Positions 24,573 to 37,023 are shown, counted from the stretch's first letter. The stretch is DNA of 64,000 nt from Strongylocentrotus purpuratus (GCF_000002235.5 NW_022145611.1:744001-808000); one strand, 5' to 3'. The notes: a model not told the origin generated them from the sequence alone. Numbers and translations are program-made.

Positions 24573-26910
24573 TAAAGAACTAAAGAAACATTCTGAATGG
24601 GGGGGGGGGGGTTGATCAGATAGACAACTAGTATAATAATAAATACAGTACAGACTACGTCCAACGTTCTATCTCTCTCTCTCTATCTGTCAATGTTGTT
24701 CCGCCATTTGCTTGTATGCCGGCATCATTCCTTCTTTGAGATAAATTATGATAACATATCCATGATGATGAAAACATACATCTTAAATACTAGGGAAAAA
24801 AAATAGAGAACGAGCGGCTGATAATGTCAAAATGAATATCACTGTACACAAATTATAGAAAGTAAAAGTTTTGATTTTGAATGTAAGTCTCTGTTGCATC
24901 AAAATAAAATGAAACGTTCATTATATCGACGGAAATAATATACATCAGACATTATACTTTACCACAAAAGGGTCATCTAGAAGTAGGTGGATAACATTAT
25001 AAGAGAAAGAAGAGAAAGAATGAAACTTTCTCTTTCAAAAACAGAAGAATAATGGAGAGGGAGACAAGGACACATACACAATAAATAAATATAAACAAGA
25101 TAGGATTCTAGAGCGGAAGATGATATAGGGGAAACAAAATAGTTCGGAAGTATTGCCTAGAGAGCAAAATAATTATTCTGTTTTATTTACTAATGTAAAG
25201 CGCTTTGATCATGTTTTATGTAAAGGCGCTATATAATATCAATATGTATGAATATATTGGCAAATTTTGACAATTATAGTTTGAAGTAAGTATGAATTGA
25301 CAAAGTACGTACAAATACAAATGACACAGACATGTCTGCAAGTATTTGGGACCTATATAGAATATGTGAAAAGAGCTTTATCTTTGTCTTTGGCCCATGA
25401 TCCCACAACTTAGTTACGTAAGAGGAACAAAGAACGTTGACGGATGTAAAGGTTGTTGTCATGGTTATAAACCCCAACAATAGAAGAGCGGAAGTAAGGT
25501 AAGGGTATAATTGAATGACAATGACCTGGCTTACAGCATTGATGATCCTACATGTATAACCCTGGTTTTTTTGTGTGTGTTTTTGGGGGAGTGGGGTCTT
25601 GTTGTTTTTGCAATCATTCAAAGATAATATCAATCATACAAGATAAAGGAATGAACAAGAATATATGATATGCTAAAATGTAACAGACAAAAAGATGATG
25701 ATGAGAAATGATTGTTTCTATCTCTTTTTTTTTCTCTTTTTCACTCTCTTTATGTGTGTCTCTCTCTCTTTCCTCTCTCTATCTCTCTCTCTCTCTCTCA
25801 AACTCTCCACTTTCTCCCTCTCTCTCTCGTCTGTCTCTCTGTCTATCTGCCAATGTTGTTCCGCCATTTGCTTGTATGCCGGCACCATTCCTTCTTTGAG
25901 ATTAATTATTATAACATAAAATTATCCCTGATGATGTACATTATTATACCTTATATTTATTATAGGGAGCGAAAAAGAAAACGAGCGGCTGATAATGTCA
26001 AAATGAGAAGAATATTACTGTACAATATTTATACAAAATAAAAACTTTGAATGTAAATCTCTGTTGCATCAAACTGATATAAACAAATTGTTATTATGCT
26101 ATGTTGACGGTACTATTATCCGTCGGACATTGTGCTCTAGCCAAAAGATATAAACAAACAAAAAAGAGAAAAACTAAAGAAAAAATCTGAGGTTTGTGGG
26201 GGGGGGGGGGGGGGGGGTAGTCGGTGAGAAAAATATCATAATAATAAATACAGAACAGACTACGTCAAACTTTCTATCTATTCTGCCCCCGCCCACCCTC
26301 CTCTCTCTCTCTCTCCCTCTCGCTGTCTCTCTCTCTCTCTCTCTATCTCTCTTTCTACGTTGTTTTCCATCTTCATCTTTCATGATGTTGTCTACTATTC
26401 CGCCATTTACTTGCATGCCGGCATCATCCTTTCCTTGAGATGAATTATTATAACATATCCCTGATGTTATACGTCAGACATTATACTTTAGCGAAAAGAA
26501 ATAATCAAACAAAAAAAGAAACGTACACAAAAGAAAAACAATCAGAGCTGGGGGGGGATCGGAGATAACTTTCTAATCTTTCCATCCCCTCTCTTTCTCA
26601 AATAATTTATATCTCCTCTCACATATACCTTAGTATAGGGAACGCTATAGAGAGTGAGCGGCTGATAAAGTCGAAATGAGAAGAATATACTGTCCAATAC
26701 TTATAAAAGTAAAACTTTTGAATGTAAATCTATGTTACATCAAACTGCTATACAAAATGTTTATTATGCTATATTGACGTTACTATACGTCAGACATCAT
26801 ACTTTAGCCAGGAAATATAAACAAACAAAAAGAGAGACAAACTAAATAATAAATCTGAGCTTTGAGGGGGGGGGGGTCGGTGATACAAAATGTCATAATG
26901 ATAAATCCAG
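24573..26910 (+). repeat. Diverged large tandem repeat with G-runs and CT microsatellites
   Basis: Three modules recur in order: a G-run ending in GTCGGTGA or GTTGATCAG (24599, 26198, 26867); a CT-rich tract followed by CCGCCATTTGCTTGTATGCC (24702, 25861, 26400); and GAGCGGCTGATAATGTC-type sequence (24813, 25984, 26657) followed by GTAAATCTCTGTTGCATC-type sequence. Spacing varies from about 0.4 to 1.2 kb. Serine/leucine-rich frames here come from the CT runs. No gene is recognised. Confidence 0.75.
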
Positions 26911-27480
26911 CATACACCTGATCAAAACTCGTTTTCGGAGACTAAATCGAGTACAACCTCGCGATCTTGCTTTAGACTTATAATACTGCTTGTTGTTGTT
27001 GACAATAGAGAGCTGACCTTTGGATTTTCCTTTCATGTGCAGTGAAGTGCATCGTTCCGCGCGTGCCGCGTGCCGTTATAGGCTTTGGCTTTGCGCTGCT
27101 CCCAATTGAAATACCAGCAGTATTGGTATTCTGTGCATGGAAGGTCTCAGCGAAAGTCAATATCTGTGGGACAGACATCGCGGAGCTCCAATACGCTGCT
27201 GTACGAATTTCATGTGAGAGAAAACTTGACATGCTTATGAAAAAGTACAAATATAATGAGTAATATTAAAGTAAACAAAACAGGAGTAATGGATAATGAT
27301 AGCATATACTTTGGATAAACCCTCACATCCACTAGTTTAGTGAATTAATGGCAGGGAAAGGCAATTTTAGGCTTGTAAAGACGTCGTCTACTGCCTATTA
27401 TGAACCTGGTATACCAGGTTCCTGTCTGTGAGTAGGCTCCACGGGAGCCTGGTATACCAGGTTCCCGGAAGGAACGGGTT
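26911..27480. other. Unassigned stretch with a repeated palindrome
   Basis: A 90-codon minus-strand frame (26978-27250) and an overlapping 73-codon plus-strand frame are present; I recognise neither. CCTGGTATACCAGG, a perfect 14-bp palindrome, occurs at 27405-27418 and again at 27448-27461. Confidence 0.4.
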
Positions 27481-28003
27481 AAGTCATGTATACATCTAGC
27501 AGAGCCAATGAGCTGATTAGATTTTGGGGTCATAAGGTCAAAGGTCACAGGGCTCATTATGTATGCACAAATAGCTTGTGATCACATTATCATAAGACCC
27601 GATGAACAGATTACCATCAACTTCAGGACATGTACGTATCTTGGTGAGCCAATGGACTGAATAGATTTTGGGGTCATGAGGTCGAAGGTCATGGGGCTCA
27701 TTATGTATGCAAAAATAGCCTGTGATCACATTATTATTAGACCCGATGAACAGATTACCATCAACTTCAGGACATGTATGTATCTTGCTGAGCCAATGGA
27801 CTGATAGATTTTGGGGTCATGAGGTCAAAGATCAAAGGGTCATACATGTATTTGAAAAACATCTTGTAATCACGATATTCTGAGAACCTGTTAATGGATT
27901 ACATTCAAACTTGAATTTTAAAAATTGCTTCTGTTTTGGTTTGTAAAACGGCTCTATGGCGGAGGCATCAATTTCGACTGCACGCAGTCGAAGGTCCATA
28001 TAG
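27481..28003 (+). mobile_element. Helitron-like element, copy 1 (partial)
   Basis: The sequence consists of ~145-bp internal repeats (GAGCCAATG...GATTAGATTTTGGGGTCAT...) and ends in a 20-nt palindrome (27973-27992, TTCGACTGCA/CGCAGTCGAA). A few bases further on comes ATAG|T. The layout matches the 3' hairpin plus CTRR-T end of Helitrons, here with a changed first base. Related copies lie at 28237 and 52240. Confidence 0.5.
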
Positions 28004-28236
28004 TTTTGTTCTCCATCCAAACCATTGTTTGTGTCATTTCTCAGCAATTACAATTCCTTTAGAAAGCTTGAAAATTGTCCTTAAGCCTTGTTCAGATATC
28101 ACACTGCAGGTTTTTTTTTGTTATAATGATGTAATCGTAATACACTTCACTTTTCTCTATCATATAGCACCCAGCTTTGTGAATATTTGCAGGACCTTTT
28201 TTGGCACGCAGTTACTGTTCATTTATGCACATTTTT

Positions 28237-28983
28237 ATGCCTCCGTTACAAAGTAGCCGGAGGCATTATGTTTTCGGGTTGTCCGTCCGTCCGTCCATCC
28301 GTTCCCGTTCTCGTGATCGCGTTATCTCAAGAACCAACTGATGGATTCCTACCAAACTTTGGTCCTGTATGTAATTGCAGAGCCAATGAATTGATTAGAT
28401 TTTGGGGTCACAAAGTCAAAGGTCAAAGGTCAGAGGGGTTCATTATGTATGCAAAATTAGCTTGTGATCGCGTTATCTCAAGAACCGACTGATGGATTCC
28501 TACCAAACTTTGGTCATGTATGTAACTTGCAGAGCCAATGAATTGATTAGATTTTGGGGTCACGAGGTCAAAGGGCTCATTATGTATGTAAAAAAAGCTT
28601 GTGATCACATTATCATTAGAACAGATGCACAGATTACCATGAAACTCAAGACATGTATGTATCTTGCTAAGCCAATGAACTGATTAGATTTTGGGGTCAT
28701 GAGGTTAAAGTCAAAGGTCATGGGGCTCATTAGAACCGATGGATGGATTACCATCAAACTCAAGACATGTATGTACCTGCATTTGGGGTCATGAGGTCAA
28801 AGATCAAAGGGTCATACAGACATCCATGTATATGAGAAATGGCTTGTAATCACAATATTCTGAGAATCTGTTAATTGATTTCATCCGAACTTGAATTTGA
28901 AAAATTTCTTCCATTTTGGTTTCTAAAATTGCTCTATGACGGAGGCATCACTTTCGACTGCGCGCAGTCGAAGTTCCATGTAG
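28237..28983 (+). mobile_element. Helitron-like element, copy 2
   Basis: It starts with ATGCCTCCGTTACAAAG and a hairpin with CCGGAGGCAT. It then has GTCC repeats and ~145-bp internal units, and ends in the 20-nt palindrome at 28953-28972 followed by GTAG|T. The internal units contain AGGTCAAAGGTCA-type sequence. No protein is encoded. Confidence 0.55.
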
Positions 28984-30170
28984 TTTTTAATGCATCAGTT
29001 TCCCTCTTTATATCTGAATGAGCCTTTACTGTGAGTTGGATGAATTGATCATCACTGATAAATAACGAAATGTTACACTTTGTTAAACTCGATTAACAAG
29101 AGACTCGGAGAGAAGTCAACAATGATGCCCCACTGCCAATTATCACGAAATTTGTGTTCATGGATCAACGTAATCGCGTTCTTTCATCCTTCGAAGACAG
29201 TTTCTCCCGTTCCCGTAGTGAGAACACGCCCAGGATCACCGTATGCATCGATCTGCCACCACACATGAAAACAAAGTGAAATCAACTCGCGAAAGTTGCC
29301 TACAAAATTAGAAAGGAGGAAAATAAGCCAACGAAAATCATAGTGCAAGGCATCGATGTTGTCCTTTATAGCAAATTAAAAGGCACAAAGAAATGGGAAG
29401 TATATAGTGGCTGACAATGTAAACAGAATATATAGAACGGGATGATTTTTTTATATTTTGTACTGATAGAATTAAGAGCTCAAAACTTCAATACTTGCTG
29501 TATGATCAGTCATGTTAGTATGCTCTCTAACTTTCCAGCTACTTTTAGTGCTGGGCTACAGAGTTTCTGTTCTTTTAATTACAAAATATGACTAAAAAAT
29601 TAAAAATATTGTATTAAACAAAAGGGTCGAAATAGCTAAATACAGATTTGTTATTATAATCAAGGATGGTGGGTCTTGAGACACCCACCTTTTTATTTAA
29701 TGATATTGTCCAGGTTGCGCTCTTCAGTGTTAGATTATGTATTTCATTGTATTATTTGTTATTTCCTTGTTATTTATTTTCAGTGTTTGCTAAATTTAGA
29801 TAAAAATGTCGAAAAATACTTTCGGGATTACAGTTACCATTTTTTCTTTCAATTATTCAATCATTCTGCTGACATGGCGTCGCCTGGTACATATGTGTTG
29901 GTTCAATCAAAATACCTCTTGCTGAATCTTCAGCTCAACCAGCTGATTGGAATTTTTAGCAACTTGGCTTGGAATTTACATTTACATAAGCTGAAATGTT
30001 GTCTTTTGTTTATAGACCTTTCTGAATTTGTTCATGGTGCGTTTATCCAAATAATTTGTACACATGATTTCTGTTCTGACTGTCTATACACATTATGATG
30101 AAGGGCAGTGACTCTGAGCAGTCACTTTTGTATAGTCTCTCATTATTGCCTGAATTTTTGTGCATGGTGC
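28984..30170. other. AT-rich stretch with no recognised gene
   Basis: A 140-codon plus-strand frame (29676-30098) has no resemblance that I know and is AT-rich. On the minus strand, near 29260-29190, an AG-preceded stretch reads IDAYGDPGRVLTTGTGE before a stop. It looks exon-like but cannot be assigned. Confidence 0.35.
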
Positions 30171-30174
30171 AAAA

Positions 30175-30640
30175 GCCAAAAAGGTTGAGCTTTAAAAGAA
30201 TGAAGGTTTTTTCTTGGCTCCAAGAAAAACAAGCAGATATTATTTTGCTCCAAGAAAATTATAGTTCTCCTGACACTGTTAGTACTTGGGCATCTGAATG
30301 GAATGGTGATTTTTTTTGTTTGCATGGTTCTGTACATAGTAGAGGGGTTTTGATCATGATAAAAAAGACTGTCAAATACAGTGTTGTATCTAAAATTATT
30401 TCCGATAACGGAAGGTGTTTGATATTAAAACTAGTTGTTGATGGAAGTGAGTTTATAATATGCAATGTTTATGCACCAACTGCGGACAAAAGAATAGAGC
30501 AAAGAGTCTTTTTCAATCATTTTGTTACGCAACTTCACTCAATTGAAGATATAGATACAATTCCAATTATAATGGGAGGTGACTTTAATGTACTTATGGA
30601 TATCAATCTTGACAGACAAGCTGGGCACCCAGGGGTGTCG
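30175..30640 (+). mobile_element. L1/Tx1-like LINE fragment: APE-type endonuclease domain
   Basis: The open frame reads through the signature blocks of the apurinic-like endonuclease of L1/Tx1 LINEs: MKVFSWLQEKQADIILLQE (catalytic Glu block), then SRGVLIMIKK, then CNVYAP, then GGDFNVLMD (the GDFN block). The similarity stops after LDRQAG near 30630, and no reverse transcriptase follows. It is a truncated copy lying upstream of THADA, and the frame's first ATG at 30095 has no special meaning. Confidence 0.85.
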
Positions 30641-30778
30641 CTAGACCTTTTTCAGTGGGGTGTAGAGGTCACTGATTACCGACAAAAGTAGCCACCAATT
30701 ACCGACAAATATATTAATGCCAATGGCTACAAATCTAACCCTATAAACCCAGGCCAGGAGCTAAATTATTTGTCAGTT

Positions 30779-31100
30779 CCCCTCCCCCTCATGTGCAAAG
30801 TGCGGAAGCTTTGACATTTCATCAAATTATTATTAGAAGAAGAAGACGATTCGTTGTACTTTTTCGACTCTTAATCCTTGTCTGAATTCAGTTTCCCCCT
30901 CTCGCGTGAAGCTTGGAAGCTTTGACGTTTCATTAAATTATTAGAGAAAGAAGACAATTTGTTGTACTGTTTTTTACTCTCAATCCTTGTCTGAATTCAG
31001 TTTTCCCCTCCCTCGCAAAGCGGTGAAGCCCTTGACGTTTCATTAAATTATTAGGAAAAGAAGACTATTCATTGTACCAACTCTTAATCATTGTCTGAAT
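30779..31100 (+). repeat. ~110-bp tandem repeat, 3 copies
   Basis: Three diverged copies share GAAGCTTTGACGTTTCATTA, AAATTATTAG, GAAGAAGAC, TTGTAC and CTTGTCTGAATTCAG. No coding role is apparent. Confidence 0.75.
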
Positions 31101-31326
31101 TTTCAAAAAAATGTCTTTGTCCGATAAAAAGTCACAGTCCGTAGGGAAAGGCCGACTTACAATACATCTCACCGACTTCAAACTTCTGCATTGATATAGT
31201 ACACAAGGATCGAGCAAGAATACTGACACATCGGACCCGACACAGCAACATCATCTTTGCATATTTTTCTTGCTCCCTCAACGTGGCTACTCCCTCCTAC
31301 ACAGAGCTGTCAACCAGTACGATTTA

Positions 31327-31417
31327 CCGTATTTGCCGGCGTATAGGCCGCAGTATTTTTGGAAGAGAAAATATCAAAAAGTCGGGGTGCGGCCTATGCG
31401 CCGAAAGAGTAAAAAAA

Positions 31418-31453
<36 letters not shown>

Positions 31454-31840
31454 TTTCGATTTATGGCGCTATGCCTGGCAATGTCTCCCAGCTCAGTAAT
31501 CAGTGTGTTGACTCACCACTCGGAAACTACAACAACACTAAAATTTGACTGTCATCTTGGTTTGAAAGTAATCTTTCTAATAGATCTCATATGTAGTTTA
31601 TAATAATAGTTCCTCAAATTTTTTTCTATAACAAATGGTGTACCACAAGGTACACCACTGGTACCATAGGTACTTTATTGTTTTTAATTCACATTAATGA
31701 TCTTACACATTCTTCTAAAAACGACATTGTTACTATTATTTGTGACAAGTTTACAAGCACAAATCAGCGCCTTTAACTGAACCTCGATGTTAAATGAAGG
31801 TCCTTCCACGCGTGGGTTTTCGGCAGCAAAACAAAAACAA

Positions 31841-31878
<38 letters not shown>

Positions 31879-31966
31879 GTTTTTTTTTTTTTTTTTTTTC
31901 TTTTTAAATGTCAAAATCGGGGGTGCGGCCTATGCGGGGGTGCGGCCTTTACGCCGGCAAATACGG
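31327..31966. mobile_element. 640-bp DNA transposon relic with ~26-bp TIRs and TA target duplication
   Basis: The left end CCGTATTTGCCGGCGTATAG (31327 on) is mirrored by GCCGGCAAATACGG ending at 31966, with about 26 bp and one mismatch over the full TIR. TA stands directly outside both ends (31325-31326, 31967-31968). GTGCGGCCTATGCG motifs are repeated inside, inverted, next to long T- and A-runs. No transposase is encoded. A TA duplication points to a mariner-type or similar superfamily. Confidence 0.8.
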
Positions 31967-33575
31967 TAATCGTATTTCGTACGATTTTTAGAAGTAAATT
32001 CGACAGTACCATTTTTCCTCAAAAAAAAATTTTTTAAAAAATGTTTGTATGCCATTTTAATGGCAAATAGCCCTTTCTATCCTTTTAAGTATCTTACAAT
32101 CATCTCACATCGGCAATTTGGGGATGTTCATTGGTTCATCGAACACATCAGTCATGACGAAATCATGCATATTCAACCATTGGTCCATTAATTTTTTTTT
32201 CCTGTATTTAGGAACTAATGCAAATTGGAACCCCCCCCCAAAAAAAAATAAATAAAATAAAATAAAAAAAAGTACTTCGATCAAAAATAGGATTTTTTTG
32301 GGGAAAATAATAGGATTTTTGTTCAGTTGAGGTTGGCAGCTACATCCCCCTCTCTCTCTTACTCCCACCCCTCTTCTCTTGGGCTCTTACTGCCCTCTCT
32401 CTCTCTCCTCTCTTTCATCCCTTTTCTTTTGTTTCCATTTCTCTTTTCTTTCTTTTTGTTTACATGGAAACGGTTATGGCCTTTAATTCAGAGCCGCTTA
32501 GATATTTGGTTCATTTCTGAGATCTTACAAGGCTATGTATTAAAGGTTTGATACTTGATACTTAATGAGGTAATCCCTGAAGCAGCTTTTCCAAGCTATA
32601 CTAGGATGGGATGTGTTGTGACAGCACGTAAAGGTGCAGACATCAAAAGGCTGTACAATTTCTTTTTACAGTAAAACAGTGACGTGCAAGTAAAAAAATC
32701 ATGCTGCTATGTGGTTTACAGCATTCTGGAACCTACAGGAGGTTCCAACCCTCTGATGGTCAATCTACTTTTTTGTTCTCGTTGATCTGATCATGTGAAA
32801 ATTACAGTTGTGAAAATTCCCAGTTGTGGAAATAAGTGAAATTACAAAGATATTTTGATTTTCTGGGACAGGATAAGATTTTGTTACATCTGTAGTGACC
32901 AAATGTCATGATTTTTAGCTTTTGCATTGATTTGTACGTGTTTAGAGTCGCTGTCTGGCTTTGCAGACATATTGTCCCAACCGGTTCTGTGGTCTGGTTC
33001 GTTAATATATTCTATTGTTATGTAGATTTTTCATTGTTAAATACAGCGCGTATACCGTGCATATTAATTTTGTGCGAGTGTTTCAACCAATCACGCTACA
33101 ACAGCGATTGGGGCTTCGCTTTGATTTGTCCATGTGGAAATCAGAGGTATTATTTTCATCGGTACACTGACAGTGACTGTAGGTCGTTATTGGGTTTTCT
33201 TTTATCGTACCAGTCAAATTTTTGTGGTATTAAGATGACATCGTGATACATTTTAAGGGTTTTGAAATTATGAGCAGTTCTTTAGGGGGGTAGGTAATAG
33301 TTACTCTTTGTATGCGTAAATGTAGTGTTACTACCTTCAAACAGATTGGCTCACTTAAATCTTTTTCTTTTAGGCAAATTTCAATTAAAAAAAACGTAAA
33401 AATACAAATCAAATATCTGATATTTTTTCTCGCGATAGTTTACTCCTTTCTGGTGGGGGGGGGGGGGGGGGGAAGGGTAAATGCACTACTTTTACTAGTA
33501 TAGATGGCATTCCATCACCTAAAAATAAGAATGGATTTATTATTGTACATGTATGAGGTGTACATGCAAAATCTG
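31967..33575. other. Spacer, no gene recognised
   Basis: It contains poly-A/poly-C runs near 32230, a CT-rich tract at 32344-32460 and a G-run at 33454-33471. A 112-codon plus-strand frame (32908-33246) resembles nothing I know. An upstream THADA exon could lie here, but I did not find a convincing one. Confidence 0.4.
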
Positions 33576-33850
33576 GAAGAGCGTCATAGTGTAGTGGTTC
33601 TGACTCTCGTATAAGGTTGTGAGGTCCTTCAGCAAGAAATTCATCCACATTGTGCTGCACTCCACCCAGGTGAAGTAAATGGGGACCTGGTAGGAACTTA
33701 TTTCTTGAAACGTAGAGCGCGTGACAGCTGCTCTGCTAAAGCCATGCAGGGTAATAAACTAATTATGCTGCATTATTGTAGAATGCTTAGAGACTTCATA
33801 TAAAGTAAGTCTTAGGCGCTATAAAGGCACATATTATTATTATTATTATG
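33576..33850 (+). mobile_element. tRNA-derived SINE with ATT-repeat tail
   Basis: An A-box-like TAGTGTAGTGGTTCTGACTC is followed by a B-box-like region. Then come CTCCACCCAGGTGAAGTAAA, ATGGGGACCTGGTAGGA, and a tail with TAGGCGCTATAAAGGCACAT followed by (ATT)n. Related pieces occur at 41282 and 63889. Confidence 0.75.
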
Positions 33851-33989
33851 ATTCTGTTTAGGATAGCATTCACCAACTTTTTCTTTTTCTTTTTCTTTTT
33901 CCAATCCACCATTGTGTCAACTCTTCAAGCACGTCCTTTCAACACCTTATATCGCTCACACAAAGCGTGCGAAAGGCCGCCAAAGGCGG

Positions 33990-34255
33990 TCTTTTCGCAA
34001 GTAATAATAATAATAATTATAATAAACTTGTTAAAGTCCACTCCAAATTTTATTAAGTTAAACCAAAAATGGAAATTCTTTTTGCCCAATTGAACGTGAG
34101 CCCGGCAGCCACTGAGCAGTGCCAGATTGACATCGCTCTATCCCTCATTGTTGAGCGCCAAACAAGGTAGCAGCAACTCCCGTCTCTTAAGGTCTTTTGG
34201 TATGACCTGGCCAGGGTTTGAACCCTAAACCTCCCGGTACTTTTGAAAGAAAATT
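33990..34255 (-). mobile_element. tRNA-derived SINE or relic, minus strand
   Basis: A TAA-repeat tail lies on the left, and GGCCAGGGTTTGAACCC near 34211-34227 reads on the minus strand as a B box (GGGTTCAAACCC). This places a SINE head on the right and its tail on the left. Confidence 0.5.
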
Positions 34256-34356
34256 ATTATTGTTCAGTCTTTTTTATTTAGCCACCTCTCCCCCCCCCCC
34301 CCCTTGTTGGTGGACCCTTCTCCAAAGGAGGCATTGTTTTACTTAAAGGTAATACA

Positions 34357-34851
34357 AAGTTTTGGTATGGGGTCATGAATTTGGTTCAAATGAACCTATT
34401 TGGAAGCATATGCAATCCTACAATATTCAGTGATCGTTGTCGCAGTTGAAATCGAGTCTAAAGTTATGAGATTGTAAATAATTTATGCTGTACAGCTCTC
34501 AAGCTCAAAGTCAAGGTCAAAAATATTAATTAAGCTATAAAACAATGTTTCTTGACAAAAATTGACCGATTAGCTATTCTCGTTTGCAAATTATATATCA
34601 CAACTACATATTCTGAGATTTACATGGTCGCAGCTACCATTGTACGGCCGTAGGCGCTATTTGAAATTTATCAAAATTTACCGGGTGCACCGGTAAATTT
34701 TTATATTCAAATTTTCTCGAAAGCAAAAGTGTTTTAGGGGCTTAATTTTCTAGTGCTTATAATACATCCACAGGGACATCCAAATATATCAAAATTGTTA
34801 TGGTTCACTATCCACCCAATTTTCAAAATTTCCCCAAACTTTGTATTACCT
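34357..34851. mobile_element. TTAA-flanked MITE, family A
   Basis: The left end AGGTAATACAAAGTTTTGG and the right end CCAAACTTTGTATTACCT form ~18-bp TIRs. TTAA stands on both sides (34353-34356, 34852-34855), the target duplication used by piggyBac and Kolobok elements. The element is 495 bp with no coding capacity. A truncated relative lies at 53232-53538. Confidence 0.85.
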
Positions 34852-34855
34852 TTAA

Positions 34856-35251
34856 AGGTAAAGACCAGTATTGGAAACGCCCCGATTTCAAAAAATGAAA
34901 TGGAAGCTCTTATTACCAATCATGTGAAAGAGTATGTTTTGACTAATACATGATGATAAAAATTTTCCCGGGAAACTGCCTACTAATTGATATATTTGGT
35001 AAATTAGCTTATCTATTGGTGTGTGAGAGATAAACGCACATGTCGCGCACATGTGCGTAGTCCCATATACATCTTTCTGTGTACAGTGCTTGTAACTTTA
35101 CGAAGACTGGGCCAAATTTCTTATCATTTTGATGATTCCAGAACCTAGCAGTACACACCAATACTTATATGCTAGATGATCAACCTTTCCTGATCGATTC
35201 CACAATGTTTCTTTCACAATGCAATCGCATGACCATAACTGGTCTTTATCT
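34856..35251. mobile_element. TTAA-flanked MITE, family B
   Basis: The left end AGGTAAAGACCAGTATTGG and the right end CCATAACTGGTCTTTATCT are inverted repeats, and TTAA lies on both sides. The left TTAA is the same four bases that close the family A element. The right end stops 51 bases before the first visible THADA exon. A second copy is at 62101-62467. Confidence 0.85.
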
Positions 35252-35306
35252 TTAAGAAAGCAAAGCACTAATCCATTTCCATTTTTTATTATTTGTGTTG
35301 ATTTAG

Positions 35307-35401
35307 ACATGTTCCTAGCTGACTGTAGAAGTGCTGCTGGTCTGATGTTTGCTTTGATCTGCAAGACATGGTGTCCGCTAGGACCAGTTCTTGTTAACAT
35401 G
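35307..35401 (+). CDS. THADA: THADA exon 1 of the window
   Basis: The acceptor is GTTGATTTAG and the donor GTAAGT. The exon enters with two bases of a split codon and leaves in phase 0. It encodes a helical stretch around CRSAAGLMFALICKTW, resembling the human region before the first strongly conserved block. At least one earlier exon, ending after one codon base, must exist; I could not find it. Confidence 0.75.
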
Positions 35402-36964
35402 GTAAGTCGAAAAGGATAACAAAGTAAGTTCAAACTTGTACTTAGTCCCTTCCACGTCACTCAATTTTGCAGCAATTGTCATAATTTCAAGGGTTAACTT
35501 TGACTTATAATGACGTGTTGCATGTTTCATGAAGAAATATCTAGAGCAATTAATAACTTCATAACTGCCAACCCTTACAAATATCCGGAATATTCTGATT
35601 TTCTGGATTTCTAGGACCTGAAAATTCGAAATATACTGATTTTTCAAATTCCATTTTTTTGTTTTTGTTGTGTGTGTGTGTGTGTGTGTGTGTGCTAAAG
35701 CCAAATTAAACTTTTTATTTTGGAAAGCATACCGTGCTAAAGATTCCTAATTCATATTTTCAAATGTTGGCAGGTATGGGACTGTCTTGAGATGGCACGT
35801 TCCAAAACAATGATAATTTTCATGGGTAAAAATTAGTAAACTTCCAGTAAAAGTTTCCAAGTAAATAATGAAAGGTATGACGCTGGTCAAACATTACATT
35901 ATCATACCGTCAACCCTTCTGAATAATCCGGAATATGCCAATTTGTAGTATTTTAAGGACCTGAAAATTTGGAATATTCTGATTTTTCAAATTTTAAACT
36001 TTTTTATTAATTTTTTTAAATATTTTTTTTTGTATTGCTAGAGCCAAATTAAGATTGTTTTATCATGTGCTGCGATTAGAGAGTTCACGTATTGCGTGCC
36101 TTGAATGGCTGCATGATTGAGCAGCGAATTTGTATTCGCGTTTTTGTACAGAAACCGCGTATTGCCAGTTACACTGCCGCTGCATACATGTGCGAACGCC
36201 TATTTAGGGTACAGACTTCTTATTTTCGAAGGCATACCGCGCTAGAAATTCCCAATTCTTTTTTTCAAATGTTGGCAGGTATATGCATTAGTCATGAGTC
36301 AGAGTTCATGGGATTATTCCTGAAAAGGAATCCTCATGCCCATAAAAGGTGAAGGGAAAGGGTGAATGGGGAGCAAGTAAACATCCGTTGGACAGAAATT
36401 TCCAAGGAGTAACGCATACATGGATCTGCCCCTACATGGATCGCATACATGGATCGCATACATGGATCTGCCCCTGTGTATTTAACCCAAAAAGGGTTAA
36501 TTGAATATAGTATTCTTCACAAGACAGCTCAAAAAGATCACAACAAAAATTTAGAATATTTGAGTCTTTTCAAGCTGTGGTCATGTTTTCTGCAGGTGAC
36601 ATCCATGTTCCATCATCCAAACACTCCAGCCATTGAGCCAAGCCATCTCCAGCAACTTATACTGAGCTTTGACCTCTATAAGAGTGTACCAGATCTTTGC
36701 CGTCTGTATCTATGCCATGGGTTCTTGGTGATGTTAGAACCAAGAGATCTAGTCCAGGATCTTGGGCAGGGTGACACAGCGCTTCTTGATGTACTCTTCC
36801 CTGAGATATATCAACTCACAGAATGGTACCTTACAGTTGTTACTTCTTCCCCCCCCCCCCCTATCTTCTAACCTATATTTGCCACACAAATACTCTCCCT
36901 TTGCCTCATTGTATTTATCATGTCGAGTCATCTTCTTATCATCTGTCTCCTCCTTCCCTTTCTC

Positions 36965-37018
<54 letters not shown>

Positions 37019-37023
37019 CCTCA

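Noticed and set aside
26978..27250. 90-codon minus-strand frame as a protein gene
   Set aside because: It is composition-neutral, but no family, splice context or homologue is recognised. It is mentioned only within the spacer entry.
29676..30098. 140-codon plus-strand frame as a gene
   Set aside because: It is AT-rich, has no recognisable domain, and directly precedes a truncated LINE fragment. It cannot be supported as coding.
32560..32675. Exon-like stretch near 32.6 kb as a missing THADA exon
   Set aside because: Its translation (EAAFPSYTRMGCVVTARKG) does not resemble the THADA N-terminal region as I know it, and no convincing donor in the required phase was found.
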